A stretch of 64,000 nucleotides of DNA from Peptococcaceae bacterium (GCA_019420345.1 JAHZHI010000001.1:9942-73941); one strand, 5' to 3'; numbered from the stretch's first letter, positions 51,768 to 60,942 are shown. Numbers and translations: made by a program. Notes: generated by a model from the letters alone, not told the origin.

Positions 51768-52586
51768 TTAAAGGGAATATTCTTTATGTAATAATGTCTC
51801 CAGCTCACACTCGCCACGCAAAAAAGGTGCGAGCTGTTTTTCTAATATTTCATCACCACAGCACAAAACAGCGGCTTTTTGGGTTGTAAAGAGCGGCTCA
51901 TCATAAAGAGCGCCAAAAACACCGCCGCAAGCCAGCAAAACCACGCCGCTTGCGGCATAGTCCCAAGGATACAGTCTGGATGAGATATATACATCCAGAG
52001 TACCTTCTGCAATATGGCACATCGCCAAACTTGCAGACCCCAGTGCCCTGTGGCCGCGTGCAGCACAACTGATGCGATAGAGCGATTTACCAGCACGATG
52101 AGACAAACTGTTCATCGTTGTAAGGCTTGCATCAAAAAGCGCATCTTCCAGCGCAATCGGCTGACGCCGCGCCAATCTTTTCTCATTGGCATAGGCAGCT
52201 TCACCGTGTATGGCATGATAGCAAATATCTGATACAACATCATAAACAATGCCAAAGATTGGCGTATGTCCGTCATATAAGGCGACACATATCGCAAAGT
52301 TTCGATGGGTGGAAATAAAATTCGTTGTTCCATCAATAGGATCCACGAACCATGTTAATCCACTCACTTCCTGATTGACCTTTTCTTCAGCGAAAAAACT
52401 GGCAGCAGGTTCTATGTCAGATAATCCTGTCTTCAATTGTTCCTGAACCCAAACATCCAGGTCCGTGACAAGATTTTGATGATTGTTTTCTTTGCGCCGC
52501 ACGTTCAATGGCACAGAAGAAAGGCGCTCTAACAGCGCCTTTCCTGTAGAACGAACCAACGCAACAGCTGCTTGACACTGGTCCAT
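51768..52586 (-). CDS. Inositol monophosphatase family protein
   Basis: 272 residues. The Mg2+-dependent phosphatase motifs are complete: Glu in SFFAEEKV, WFVDPIDGTTNF and the late LYPWDYAASGVVLLACGG. Family members hydrolyse inositol phosphate, 3'-phosphoadenosine phosphate or sugar phosphates; the substrate cannot be chosen from sequence. It begins 12 nt after the nrdD stop with AAAGGAGAATATC, so it is cotranscribed with the ribonucleotide reductase. Confidence 0.92.
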   Translation of the reverse strand: MDQCQAAVALVRSTGKALLERLSSVPLNVRRKENNHQNLVTDLDVWVQEQLKTGLSDIEPAASFFAEEKVNQEVSGLTWFVDPIDGTTNFISTHRNFAICVALYDGHTPIFGIVYDVVSDICYHAIHGEAAYANEKRLARRQPIALEDALFDASLTTMNSLSHRAGKSLYRISCAARGHRALGSASLAMCHIAEGTLDVYISSRLYPWDYAASGVVLLACGGVFGALYDEPLFTTQKAAVLCCGDEILEKQLAPFLRGECELETLLHKEYSL

Positions 52587-52598
52587 GATATTCTCCTT

Positions 52599-54977
52599 TT
52601 ATGCGTTTACTGCTGTACGCGTATATTTCACAATATTGGATGCACCAGCCAATTGGGTTCCATCTGGCAATACAAGCGTTGGTGCAGCAACAATGCCATA
52701 TTGTTTTGCCAGCTCTGGCTCATCCTCAGCATAAATGCGATGATAACTCATTCCAGCTTGATCTAAAGCACGAACGGCAATTTGACAATTTGGGCAGGTA
52801 TGGGTGGTGAAAAGCAAAGCTTGTTCAACGGCCTGTTCGGCTTTTGAAGCATCCTGACCATCCGTAATGCCAAGATCGCTGCCCTTTACTTTCATAACAA
52901 AATGACTCTTGCTGATGTCATAAAGCTTGCGGTCTTTATATTCCTGCGTTTTCCCATCGTTCCAATTCTGTACTGGACGATAGTAGCCAGTAATACGGCT
53001 GTAAACTTCTGTCTTATTGCCGCAATGTGGGCAGGTAAATTGTTCACCTGCAAGATAGCCATGATCTTTGCAAACAGAATACGTTGGTGACAAGGTGTAA
53101 TATGGCAGTTCGTAGTTTTCTGCGATCTTACGCACCAAGTTGGCTGCGGCTTTCCAATCCGGCAGTTTTTCGCCTAAGAAAGCGTGGAATACGGTACCGG
53201 AAGTATACAGCGTCTGAAGTTCATCCTGAATATCCAGGGCTGAGAAAATATCTTCAGTATAGCCGACTGGCAAGTGAGAACTGTTGGTGTAATAAGGGGT
53301 GTCCCCTTCTTTTGCTGCGGTAATAATGTCTGGATAACGCTTGCGGTCATGTTTTGCGAAGCGATAGGTGGTCGATTCAGCAGGGGTGGCTTCCAGATTG
53401 TACAAGTCGCCGTACATTTCCTGATAATCCGACAAACGTTCTCTCATATGGGTGAGCACTTCTTTGGCAAATTTCTGCGTTTCAGGATGGGTCAAATCTT
53501 TGCGCAGCCAATTTGCATTGAGCCCAACTTCGTTCATGCCAATTAAGCCAATCGTGGAGAAGTGGTTGTCAAAACTGCCAAGATAACGCTTCGTATATGG
53601 ATAGAGGCCTGCTTCCAAAAGATTGGTAATAACGGTACGTTTGATTTTCAAGGAACGTGCAGCGATGTCCATCATATGATCCAGACGTGCATAGAAATCT
53701 GCTTCGTCCTTTGCCAGATAGGCGATGCGTGGCAGGTTGATTGTCACAACGCCAACAGAACCGGTGCTTTCCCCGCTGCCGAAGAAGCCGCCGCTCTTTT
53801 TGCGCAGTTCGCGCAAATCAAGGCGCAAACGGCAGCACATGCTGCGCACATCACTTGGTTCCATATCACTGTTAATATAATTTGAAAAATATGGGGTACC
53901 ATATTTTGCAGTCATTTCAAACAACAAGCTGTTGTTTTCTGTTTCAGACCAGTCAAAATCTTTGGTAATAGAATACGTTGGAATTGGATATTGGAAGCCA
54001 CGGCCCTGTGCATCCCCATCGATCATCACTTCGATGAAAGCTTTATTGACCATGTCCATTTCACGCTTGCAGTCGCCATAAGTGAAATCCATGTCTTTAC
54101 CGCCAACGATGGCTGGAAGATCTTTTAAGTCATCTGGCACGGTCCAGTCGAGGGTGATGTTAGAAAATGGCGCTTGTGTGCCCCAACGGCTAGGGGTGTT
54201 GACACCATAAATAAAGCTTTCAATGCATTTTTTGGTTTGTTCGTAAGTAAGATTATCTGCTTTGACGAACGGTGCCAGATAGGTGTCAAAGGATGAAAAC
54301 GCCTGAGCGCCAGCCCATTCATTCTGCATGATGCCCAAGAAGTTTACCATCTGATTGCAAAGTGTTGCCAGGTGTTTCGCTGGTGCAGAAGTGATCTTGC
54401 CAGGAATGCCGCCCAGCCCTTCTCTGATGAGCTGCTTCAAACTCCATCCAGCGCAGTAACCAGTAAGCATGGATAAGTCATGAAGATGAATGTCTGCATT
54501 TCTATGAGCGTCTGCTATTTCCTGATCGTAGATTTCGCTGAGCCAATAGTTGGCAGTGATGGCACCAGAGTTAGAGAGGATCAGACCGCCGACAGAATAG
54601 GTGACCGTAGAATTTTCCTTCACGCGCCAGTCTTCAACGTTGACATAGCTGTTGACCAAATCTTTATAGTCAAGAATGGTCGAGGATACATTACGTACAT
54701 TTTCATGTTGTTTTCTATACAGGATGTATGCTTTTGCCACATCAGCATAACCACTTTGGCTTAGAATGTTTTCAACGCTGTCCTGAATATCTTCTACCTG
54801 GATTAAGTGATCGTGGATCTTCGGCTCAAATTCAGCCGTTACACGCAATCCCAACAAATCGATAATATCATCCGTATATTCTCTCCGGCATGCATCAAAT
54901 GCTTTCTTGATGGCTGCCGTGATTTTCTGCAAATCGAACGCTACAATGCTGCTATCGCGTTTCACAACTTGGTACAT
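52599..54977 (-). CDS. nrdD: Anaerobic ribonucleoside-triphosphate reductase with fused C-terminal glutaredoxin-like domain
   Basis: 792 residues from the ATG at 54977 (GAGAGGAATG upstream); a reading 59 codons longer overlaps nrdG and its terminator and has no ribosome site. Residues about 3-95 are an ATP cone (VVKRDSSIVAFDLQKI). The glycyl-radical barrel follows. A zinc site (CPHCG) precedes YSRITGY, whose Gly664 is the radical position. After about residue 710 comes an extra 80-residue thioredoxin-fold domain with the dithiol Cys728-Pro-Asn-Cys731 and the cis-proline segment AAPTLV. The fusion suggests that electrons come from a dithiol rather than from formate. Confidence 0.95.
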   Translation of the reverse strand: MYQVVKRDSSIVAFDLQKITAAIKKAFDACRREYTDDIIDLLGLRVTAEFEPKIHDHLIQVEDIQDSVENILSQSGYADVAKAYILYRKQHENVRNVSSTILDYKDLVNSYVNVEDWRVKENSTVTYSVGGLILSNSGAITANYWLSEIYDQEIADAHRNADIHLHDLSMLTGYCAGWSLKQLIREGLGGIPGKITSAPAKHLATLCNQMVNFLGIMQNEWAGAQAFSSFDTYLAPFVKADNLTYEQTKKCIESFIYGVNTPSRWGTQAPFSNITLDWTVPDDLKDLPAIVGGKDMDFTYGDCKREMDMVNKAFIEVMIDGDAQGRGFQYPIPTYSITKDFDWSETENNSLLFEMTAKYGTPYFSNYINSDMEPSDVRSMCCRLRLDLRELRKKSGGFFGSGESTGSVGVVTINLPRIAYLAKDEADFYARLDHMMDIAARSLKIKRTVITNLLEAGLYPYTKRYLGSFDNHFSTIGLIGMNEVGLNANWLRKDLTHPETQKFAKEVLTHMRERLSDYQEMYGDLYNLEATPAESTTYRFAKHDRKRYPDIITAAKEGDTPYYTNSSHLPVGYTEDIFSALDIQDELQTLYTSGTVFHAFLGEKLPDWKAAANLVRKIAENYELPYYTLSPTYSVCKDHGYLAGEQFTCPHCGNKTEVYSRITGYYRPVQNWNDGKTQEYKDRKLYDISKSHFVMKVKGSDLGITDGQDASKAEQAVEQALLFTTHTCPNCQIAVRALDQAGMSYHRIYAEDEPELAKQYGIVAAPTLVLPDGTQLAGASNIVKYTRTAVNA

Positions 54978-55020
54978 AGATGTCATTCCTCTCTCGTATT
55001 TCGTTAAAAGTCGTATGACT

Positions 55021-55049
55021 ATGATAGCAAACAAAAACCAGGCTGTCAA
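55021..55049 (-). promoter_or_regulatory. nrdD promoter embedded in the nrdG terminator
   Basis: Minus-strand TTGACA (55044-55049), 17-bp spacer, TATCAT (55021-55026). The -35 box coincides with the loop and arm of the terminator hairpin at 55031-55060. Confidence 0.7.
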
Positions 55050-55060
55050 CAGCCTGGTAC
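55031..55060 (-). terminator. Terminator between nrdG and nrdD
   Basis: Minus-strand ACCAGGCTG-TTGA-CAGCCTGGT followed by TTTTTG, about 45 nt past the nrdG stop. Confidence 0.8.
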
Positions 55061-55112
55061 TATATATTGTTGTTTTTCCTGCCATTAGCCCGGTATATAA
55101 CACTATATACCG
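55057..55112 (-). promoter_or_regulatory. Candidate NrdR boxes upstream of nrdD
   Basis: Minus-strand ACAACAATATATAGTAC (55057-55073) and CGGTATATAGTGT (55100-55112) each resemble part of the NrdR consensus ACACAATATATAGTGT. Their shared TATATAGT cores are 43 bp apart, about four helical turns. The distal site is also one half of a perfect dyad CGGTATATA-ACAC-TATATACCG (55091-55112) that includes the nrdG stop codon. No nrdR gene is seen in the window. Confidence 0.4.
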
Positions 55113-55795
55113 CGCAATGTCGTGCAAGGAAGAATATCTTGCGCTGCTTTGCAAAATTGTTTGAGTGTTTCCTCATTATACGCCGAGAGAGACGAATCTC
55201 TCACTTGGTCGCGATCGACGAAACACTGTAAGTAGTATCGTTGTGCACCCTGCAGCCATTTTGCGATTTCAAGAATATCTTCAAATGTGTGAAATTCTTT
55301 GACGACCGTGGTCCGAAATTCATAGTCAATTTGTCCCGAAAGCAAAAAGGTCTTGCTGCGTATATAGGGGTCAAGGTCGAGCGCAGCGAGCCCACAGGTC
55401 TGTGGATATTTTTCAGGCGTGTTTTTAATGTCCATCGCAACATAATCCACCAGCCCTTGCGCCACAAGCTGCTCCAGCTTCTCTGGAAAGCCGCCGTTGG
55501 TGTCTAGTTTCACACGATAACCGAGCGCTTTCACTTCTTTTAGAAAGGCATCAATATCTGGTTGAAGCAACGGTTCCCCGCCACTGACACAGACACCATC
55601 GAGCAGCCCCTGACGCTTTTTTAAAAATTTGAGCACTTCTTCTGCACCTATGCCGTCGTCAAATGGGCCGCTGATCAATTCACTGTTATGACAAAACGGA
55701 CAATCCAACTGACAGCCGCCTGTGAACAAAGTGCAGGCAACATGCTCTGGATAATCGAGCAGGGTCAGTTTCTGTAATCCTTGAATGTTCATCAT
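55103..55795 (-). CDS. nrdG: Anaerobic ribonucleotide reductase activating protein
   Basis: 230 residues. Radical SAM protein with the cluster motif CQLDCPFCHN, the glycine-rich CVSGGEPLLQPD, and DTNGGFPE. It makes the glycyl radical in NrdD using S-adenosylmethionine. It belongs to the longer NrdG-like type (about 230 residues) rather than the 150-170-residue E. coli type. Start ambiguous by one codon (two ATGs in tandem behind GAGTGAGAGC). It lies upstream of nrdD, separated by a terminator and a second promoter. Confidence 0.93.
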   Translation of the reverse strand: MMNIQGLQKLTLLDYPEHVACTLFTGGCQLDCPFCHNSELISGPFDDGIGAEEVLKFLKKRQGLLDGVCVSGGEPLLQPDIDAFLKEVKALGYRVKLDTNGGFPEKLEQLVAQGLVDYVAMDIKNTPEKYPQTCGLAALDLDPYIRSKTFLLSGQIDYEFRTTVVKEFHTFEDILEIAKWLQGAQRYYLQCFVDRDQVRDSSLSAYNEETLKQFCKAAQDILPCTTLRGI

Positions 55796-55810
55796 GCTCT
55801 CACTCTCTAT

Positions 55811-57532
55811 CTATTTCACGATTCCTTCAATTTTTGTCCAAATGGCATGTTGTTCTCGTTTTTCTTCGCCATTTTTCTTCAAATCGTTCCAAACCTTATA
55901 TTGTGTTACAAATTGATTGTGCAATTGTGCATCTTCATCAGATGGCAGGTCCGTGCTCATCGTCATACGCTCCCAATAACTTTTGATCGCATTGCTTTCC
56001 AGTTTGGCAGCTGGGAAAATCGAAACAGCCATCAATGCACAGTTCAAAAAAGCCAGCATCAAGAGCATTTTCCCAACCCTTGACTTGCCATCAGCGTGGC
56101 GTGTGCTCAAGGCAACCACCGCCAGTGGAATGAGAAACCAAAGAATCGCAACGGTGCGCGCCCACCATATCGTCGATGTAAAAAGCGCAATCACCAAAAT
56201 CGGAAGTGCCATCCATAAAAAGGCCGTACGCCGTCCAATGTAATCTTCTGGTTCCTCTTGCTGCAACTCTTCTTCGTCCTCTTCATCCATGTAAATGGCA
56301 TTTTCGCCAACTTTACGACTGCGAGGCGCCACAATGGCGAGTACAAGCAAAACCACAGCAGCAATCAAAAGTATGCCGCCTAAAAAGCCAAATCCTCGCA
56401 AACGAACATCGGGCTGAGCGTAAGCAGAATTGAACAAAGCCGTAAACTGCTGAAGCAGCCCCAGCAAATTCAATGAATTGGTATCCGGCGATGCCATCAT
56501 GCTGTAAAGGAAGCGTCCAAACCATGTTTTACCTTCGAGAGCCACTGGCATATAAGGTGTCACAAGATCCACCGCATGGCTTCCAAAAGTCAGCGCAAAC
56601 GGGTTACCAGTATCAACAAGATTTTGAATGAATGGGTTGAAGCCAATAATCACAAAGCCGCAAAACACCACAATTCCAGCGCGAATGGCCAGCCAACGAA
56701 CAGCACGCTTTTTATACAATACTGCAACCATCACAAAAAAGCCAATGCCCAAAACCATCGCCGCACAAATCCCGCCGGACTGACTGTGCAGCAAAAACAG
56801 CCAAAGAAACGCCAATACCATCAATAGATCACTATGGAGATAGCCTTCATTGAGGATTAAATAAGCCAAAATCAAAAAGCATTGAATACAATAGGCAACC
56901 ACCGCATCGCCATAAAAGCTGAACATCTGAGACAATGCCACCGGATTGACAAGCGACAGCAAAGCTGCCACCGTCGCAAGTTTGCGGTGTTTGCCACCCA
57001 ACAAACGGCGAAAACCATATTGTGTCAGCAAAAAAGTCGGCACCGCAAAAAGCAAGGTGTGGGCCTTTGCCATTTCATAATGGCCTAGAAATGCGTAAAG
57101 ACTGGCATCAACATACCAAAGCGATTTCCCAGAGCGATACACCAGATCGGACACACTGCCAACATCATCGTAGATTGGATTCCAGCCATTCGCCAATTGA
57201 ACAACAGCTTCGGTATAAAAACCACGTCCCCATTCTGAATACTCCCAAATCCAAGAAACCACTATGCCAAATAAGACAACGGCAACCAGAAAGGCCGCGC
57301 CTATTCCTACAAGCCGCCGCTTTGGCACCGGCCGTTCTTCCAGCCGGCCCAGCCAATAAAAGCCTACAGTACTCAATATCACGCACAGAGGAAGCGTAAG
57401 CGCAAAAACATGCAGTCCCACGAGCGCTGCAAGCGCATTAACAACAAAAAGGGCACATAGAACGAGCAGCCAAACCACCGCCCACTGCAGCGTTTTCGGC
57501 AATGCCGGAACTTGTTCTTCCTCAAGGCTCAT
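55811..57532 (-). CDS. Polytopic membrane protein, unknown function (GT-C-like layout)
   Basis: 573 residues from the ATG at 57532 (AGGTGAG upstream). About 12-13 membrane segments with an extracytoplasmic loop after the second or third helix containing GRGFYTEAVVQLANGWNPIYDD. This arrangement recalls lipid-sugar-dependent GT-C glycosyltransferases, but I do not see a confident DxD or ExD signature. A strongly acidic cytoplasmic loop (MDEEDEEELQQEEPED, about 420) is distinctive. It ends 15 nt before nrdG, so it may be cotranscribed. Confidence 0.8.
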   Translation of the reverse strand: MSLEEEQVPALPKTLQWAVVWLLVLCALFVVNALAALVGLHVFALTLPLCVILSTVGFYWLGRLEERPVPKRRLVGIGAAFLVAVVLFGIVVSWIWEYSEWGRGFYTEAVVQLANGWNPIYDDVGSVSDLVYRSGKSLWYVDASLYAFLGHYEMAKAHTLLFAVPTFLLTQYGFRRLLGGKHRKLATVAALLSLVNPVALSQMFSFYGDAVVAYCIQCFLILAYLILNEGYLHSDLLMVLAFLWLFLLHSQSGGICAAMVLGIGFFVMVAVLYKKRAVRWLAIRAGIVVFCGFVIIGFNPFIQNLVDTGNPFALTFGSHAVDLVTPYMPVALEGKTWFGRFLYSMMASPDTNSLNLLGLLQQFTALFNSAYAQPDVRLRGFGFLGGILLIAAVVLLVLAIVAPRSRKVGENAIYMDEEDEEELQQEEPEDYIGRRTAFLWMALPILVIALFTSTIWWARTVAILWFLIPLAVVALSTRHADGKSRVGKMLLMLAFLNCALMAVSIFPAAKLESNAIKSYWERMTMSTDLPSDEDAQLHNQFVTQYKVWNDLKKNGEEKREQHAIWTKIEGIVK

Positions 57533-57557
57533 GGACTCACCTGCTTTCTCAACAATT

Positions 57558-57598
57558 AAAAATCCCCCCTGTTTCTCCACAAAGCAAAACAGGGAGGA
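57558..57598 (-). terminator. Terminator of the pncB operon
   Basis: Minus-strand TCCCTGTTT / AAACAGGGGGGA followed by TTTTTAATT, ten bases past the pncB stop. Confidence 0.82.
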
Positions 57599-57607
57599 CC
57601 TGTACCA

Positions 57608-59104
57608 TTATTTTACATTGGAATGCACTGCTTCTTCCAAAACCATATGTTCATCAGCAGAAATAACATGCCGACGTTCCATCAGCATGCGTTCACGCAT
57701 GCTCCAAAGACTAGAAGAATAATCCACATAGTAGTGATGTGGATTTTCAAAACGTTTTACCTCATCCCAAAGCGTCTCAATTTCATTTTTGCAATAGTCA
57801 CGAATATCCGCCACACTTGGACTTTGATACACTTGTTCACCTTTGACAAATACAGGGACTTGAAGTCTTTCTGCTCGGAAATTTTTCACAGTCTTGCGTT
57901 TCCAAACGGCATTCGGATCAAAGATTTCGATTGGACGACTGTCATCAATGGTTTCATCAGCAAGCATGACAAGATCGGCAATGGCCTTATTGGTCTCGAG
58001 ATCAAAAAGACGCCACGGCATTTTATAACCGGGAGTGGTAATCTTGCCGATATTTTCGCTGATTTTGATGCGTGGCTGCAAGAGTCCATCTTCTTCAACG
58101 GCAACCATTTTATAGACGCCGCCAAAGACAGGATCACTCTTGCAGGTGATCAAACGCTCACCAACGCCGAAGCTGTCAATCTGAGCGCCCTGTACAAGAA
58201 GATCCTGAATCAGGAATTCATCCAGACCGCCGCTGACAACAACCGCACAATCCTCAAAACCTTCGGCATCCAACACTTCACGCACACGTTTGGATAAGTA
58301 CGCAATGTCACCGCTGTCTATGCGAACACCGGCTGGGCGATAGCCTTTTGGCACCACCACTTCTTTAAAAACTTTAATGGCATTCGGCAGCCCTGAGCCC
58401 AGCACATCGTAGGTATCAATGAGAAGCGTGCACGCCTGAGGGTAAGCCTCTGCATACAATCTGAAGGCTTTCTCTTCATCATTGAACAGCTGCACCCAGC
58501 TATGTGCCATGGTTCCCAGCGCCGGAACGCCATAATCGCGATCGGTGGAGGTATTGGCAGAGCCTGCTACGCCGCCAATATAAGCAGCACGTGCACCATA
58601 ATTCGCCGCATCTGGCCCTTGGGCGCGACGTGAACCAAATTCCATGACCGAACGTCCTTGAGCGGCACGAACGATGCGGTTTGCCTTTGTGGCAATAAGA
58701 CATTGATGGTTGATCGTCAGCAACAGCATGGTTTCCAAAAACTGAGCTTGGATGACAGGACCACGCACCGTTACCAATGGTTCATGCGGGAACACCGGAC
58801 GCCCTTCCGGCACTGCCCATACGTCACATTCAAATTTGAAGTTACGCAGGTATTCCAGAAATCCTTCGTCAAAAAGATTTTTAGAACGCAAAAACTCAAT
58901 ATCCTCATCTGTAAAATGAAGGTTATTCAGATATTTGATCAGCTGATCCAGACCAGCCATGATCACGAAACCGCCATCATCAGGAATTTCGCGGAAAAAC
59001 ATATCGAAGTAAGCAATCTTGTCTTCCAGGCCGTTGATGAAATAACCATTCCCCATTGTTAATTCATAAAAGTCTGTCAACAGCGTTAAATTGCGCTCGT
59101 CCAT
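57608..59104 (-). CDS. pncB: Nicotinate phosphoribosyltransferase
   Basis: 498 residues from the ATG at 59104, 14 nt after the Nudix stop, preceded by AAGGGGG. It converts nicotinate and PRPP to nicotinate mononucleotide for NAD salvage. Motifs: LLTDFYELTMGNGYF near the start, MEFGSRRAQGPDAA, LIDTYDVLGSG and VRIDSGDIAYLSK, and the GG(L)DEF-type SGGLDEFLI. It is the third gene behind a Nudix/NrtR-like regulator, which fits NAD-dependent control. Confidence 0.96.
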   Translation of the reverse strand: MDERNLTLLTDFYELTMGNGYFINGLEDKIAYFDMFFREIPDDGGFVIMAGLDQLIKYLNNLHFTDEDIEFLRSKNLFDEGFLEYLRNFKFECDVWAVPEGRPVFPHEPLVTVRGPVIQAQFLETMLLLTINHQCLIATKANRIVRAAQGRSVMEFGSRRAQGPDAANYGARAAYIGGVAGSANTSTDRDYGVPALGTMAHSWVQLFNDEEKAFRLYAEAYPQACTLLIDTYDVLGSGLPNAIKVFKEVVVPKGYRPAGVRIDSGDIAYLSKRVREVLDAEGFEDCAVVVSGGLDEFLIQDLLVQGAQIDSFGVGERLITCKSDPVFGGVYKMVAVEEDGLLQPRIKISENIGKITTPGYKMPWRLFDLETNKAIADLVMLADETIDDSRPIEIFDPNAVWKRKTVKNFRAERLQVPVFVKGEQVYQSPSVADIRDYCKNEIETLWDEVKRFENPHHYYVDYSSSLWSMRERMLMERRHVISADEHMVLEEAVHSNVK

Positions 59105-59118
59105 TCTTTTCAACCCCC

Positions 59119-60006
59119 TTATGCCCGCCACAGTTCAATGGCTGACAATCCATCCTCCAAGCAATAACTTTGTTTATATTGATACATTTGATCCAGCACG
59201 CTGACTTCCTCCGGCTGCTCCTCAGCGCGTGTAATCATTGGTTTCACATGTTCAAAAAATGTTGTCCGCAGAAGTTCCTGACCGATAACAGCTTCGAATA
59301 CGCCTTGTAAATCTGCGATTCGGAATTTTTCCGGCACCCAGCGGAAAGCAATGGATGTACGATAGAGTTTTGTACGCAGGCTTTCTACCGCACAGCAAAT
59401 CATTTCCAAATGGTCAAAAGCAAGATTGTCTGCATCTTCGACCACCTCGCGGTGCCAGCAGCCTTGATCATCAGCCACTAAATCCACACTGCCACTGATG
59501 ACCGTTTCACCATTTTTCAGTGTCAGATGGCTGCGGTACTGTTTGGCAGAGAGCGCTTCTGTGGTCATTGCTACTTCAAACCAAGCTGCCTCTGCTGCAT
59601 CATCATCGGCTTTCGGCGTTCCCATTTCTCCATACGGAACCATCGCCAAAAAGCACTGTGTAATGATGCGTGCACGTGGATCGCGGTCAACACGGCTAAG
59701 TGTTGCCACATCCCCTTGATAGACCGGCTTTAAGCCTGTTTCTTCATAGCATTCTCTGGCTGCGCATTCTGCCAGTGTTTCGTTCTTTTCCAAAAAACCG
59801 CCTGGCAGCGCCCAGCCATTTTTATAAGGTGGACGCCCGCGCTTTACCAGTAAAATTTCTAGTTTTCTTTGAGGATACTTTTTCTCTGCATTTTCCGGCC
59901 GATCCAAGGCGCGAAATACAGCGCTGTCTGCGGTGACAGATGGGTGCCAATAGGCACTGTCATCATATTTTTCCACAAACTGTACATCTTCTTCTGTCAG
60001 CTTCAT
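59119..60006 (-). CDS. nrtR: Nudix hydrolase with NrtR-like C-terminal winged helix
   Basis: 295 residues. A complete Nudix box G-x5-E-x7-RECYEETGL lies at about 70-92, behind NGWALPGG. After an insertion of about 50 residues, the segment FDHLEMICCAVESLRTKLYRTSIAFRWVPEKFRIADLQ is typical of the winged helix of NrtR, the Nudix-related regulator of NAD synthesis. Its place directly before pncB supports that reading. NrtR releases DNA on binding ADP-ribose. With an intact Nudix box this one may also hydrolyse it. Could instead be only an ADP-ribose pyrophosphatase. Confidence 0.85.
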   Translation of the reverse strand: MKLTEEDVQFVEKYDDSAYWHPSVTADSAVFRALDRPENAEKKYPQRKLEILLVKRGRPPYKNGWALPGGFLEKNETLAECAARECYEETGLKPVYQGDVATLSRVDRDPRARIITQCFLAMVPYGEMGTPKADDDAAEAAWFEVAMTTEALSAKQYRSHLTLKNGETVISGSVDLVADDQGCWHREVVEDADNLAFDHLEMICCAVESLRTKLYRTSIAFRWVPEKFRIADLQGVFEAVIGQELLRTTFFEHVKPMITRAEEQPEEVSVLDQMYQYKQSYCLEDGLSAIELWRA

Positions 60007-60019
60007 CTTGGCACCTCAC

Positions 60020-60874
60020 TCAAATCCAAGCGTCTGTATCTTCAGTTGGCGCCAGTTCCCAGCCATCATAGATACCGATGTCATCTTCGAGGGCTTCAAA
60101 GCATTCGTACGTTTTTTCCGTCAGCGTCATCAGATTCAAATCGTGTTTTGCTAAAAGCTTCAGCCCCAGGCTCATTGGTTCCAAGCCTTCTTCATAAATG
60201 TGATCGTCAATCACTTCATAGCCCAAGAGCTGCATCTGAGAAGCCACACGTGCACGTGTGGCACCATCCTGAAAATAGAAATAATAATACACGCTGTATT
60301 CATGATCCAGATCAATTCCAGCTTCCTTGAGATTCTGTACCATGTAACGATTTCGGATGTGAGCCATGTCAATTTCTGATGGATAGATGGCGTCAAAGAA
60401 AAAGCGCCAAGCGCCATCGTTGTCACTCATGTAGTTGAAATCATAATCATTGTATTCTGATGCAATCTTGCCCACGAGTGGTGCCAGGTATTCAACATCT
60501 GGCCCATAAAAATAAAACATACGTGTACCAGCATAAGTTACCGAGCCGACGAATCGCGCACGCGCTTCTTCATCCATGACTTTGACGATGTAGTTCTGGA
60601 TTTCAAGGATCTTGTCTTCTTCCTCTTCCTTGTAGAATCCATCGATGTCTGGATCCAAAAATTCCATTTGAATTCCCATCAGCCAATGCAGAGCTGGAAT
60701 TGGCGCCTTTTCCGCAATGGCAACATCAGCATTCACCAATGCGCGTCCATCGTCCATGCTGGTCACATACATTTCATATTGTGGCGGAATATCCAGTGCA
60801 GGATCTCTTTCTGCCTCATCATCCGCAAACGTAAATTCAATTTTTTCTCGAATTTCTTTATCTAAATTTTCCAT
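60020..60874 (-). CDS. DUF695 and RraB-like domain protein
   Basis: 284 residues from the ATG at 60874; a GTG four codons earlier would overlap the ribosome site. The N-terminal part (about 25-160) resembles DUF695 (WLMGIQMEFLDPDIDGF, YFYGPDVEYL). The C-terminal part (about 170-280) resembles the RNase E inhibitor RraB fold (HIRNRYMVQNLKEAGIDLDHEYSVYYYFYF, DGATRARVASQMQLLGYEV). The protein is acidic and soluble. No RNase E target is implied in a Firmicute. First gene of the pncB operon, 13 nt ahead of the Nudix gene. Confidence 0.82.
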   Translation of the reverse strand: MENLDKEIREKIEFTFADDEAERDPALDIPPQYEMYVTSMDDGRALVNADVAIAEKAPIPALHWLMGIQMEFLDPDIDGFYKEEEEDKILEIQNYIVKVMDEEARARFVGSVTYAGTRMFYFYGPDVEYLAPLVGKIASEYNDYDFNYMSDNDGAWRFFFDAIYPSEIDMAHIRNRYMVQNLKEAGIDLDHEYSVYYYFYFQDGATRARVASQMQLLGYEVIDDHIYEEGLEPMSLGLKLLAKHDLNLMTLTEKTYECFEALEDDIGIYDGWELAPTEDTDAWI

Positions 60875-60896
60875 TGAAAACCTCACTAAGTCTGAA

Positions 60897-60942
60897 ATAT
60901 TTGTAATATCTTTAGTATAACGGATTCGTCCGAGCGCGTCAA
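60897..60942 (-). promoter_or_regulatory. pncB operon promoter and candidate NrtR operator
   Basis: Minus-strand TTGACG (60937-60942), 17-bp spacer, TATACT (60914-60919). A perfect dyad ATATT-TGT-AATAT lies at 60897-60909, covering the expected transcription start, a good repressor position. Confidence 0.65.
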
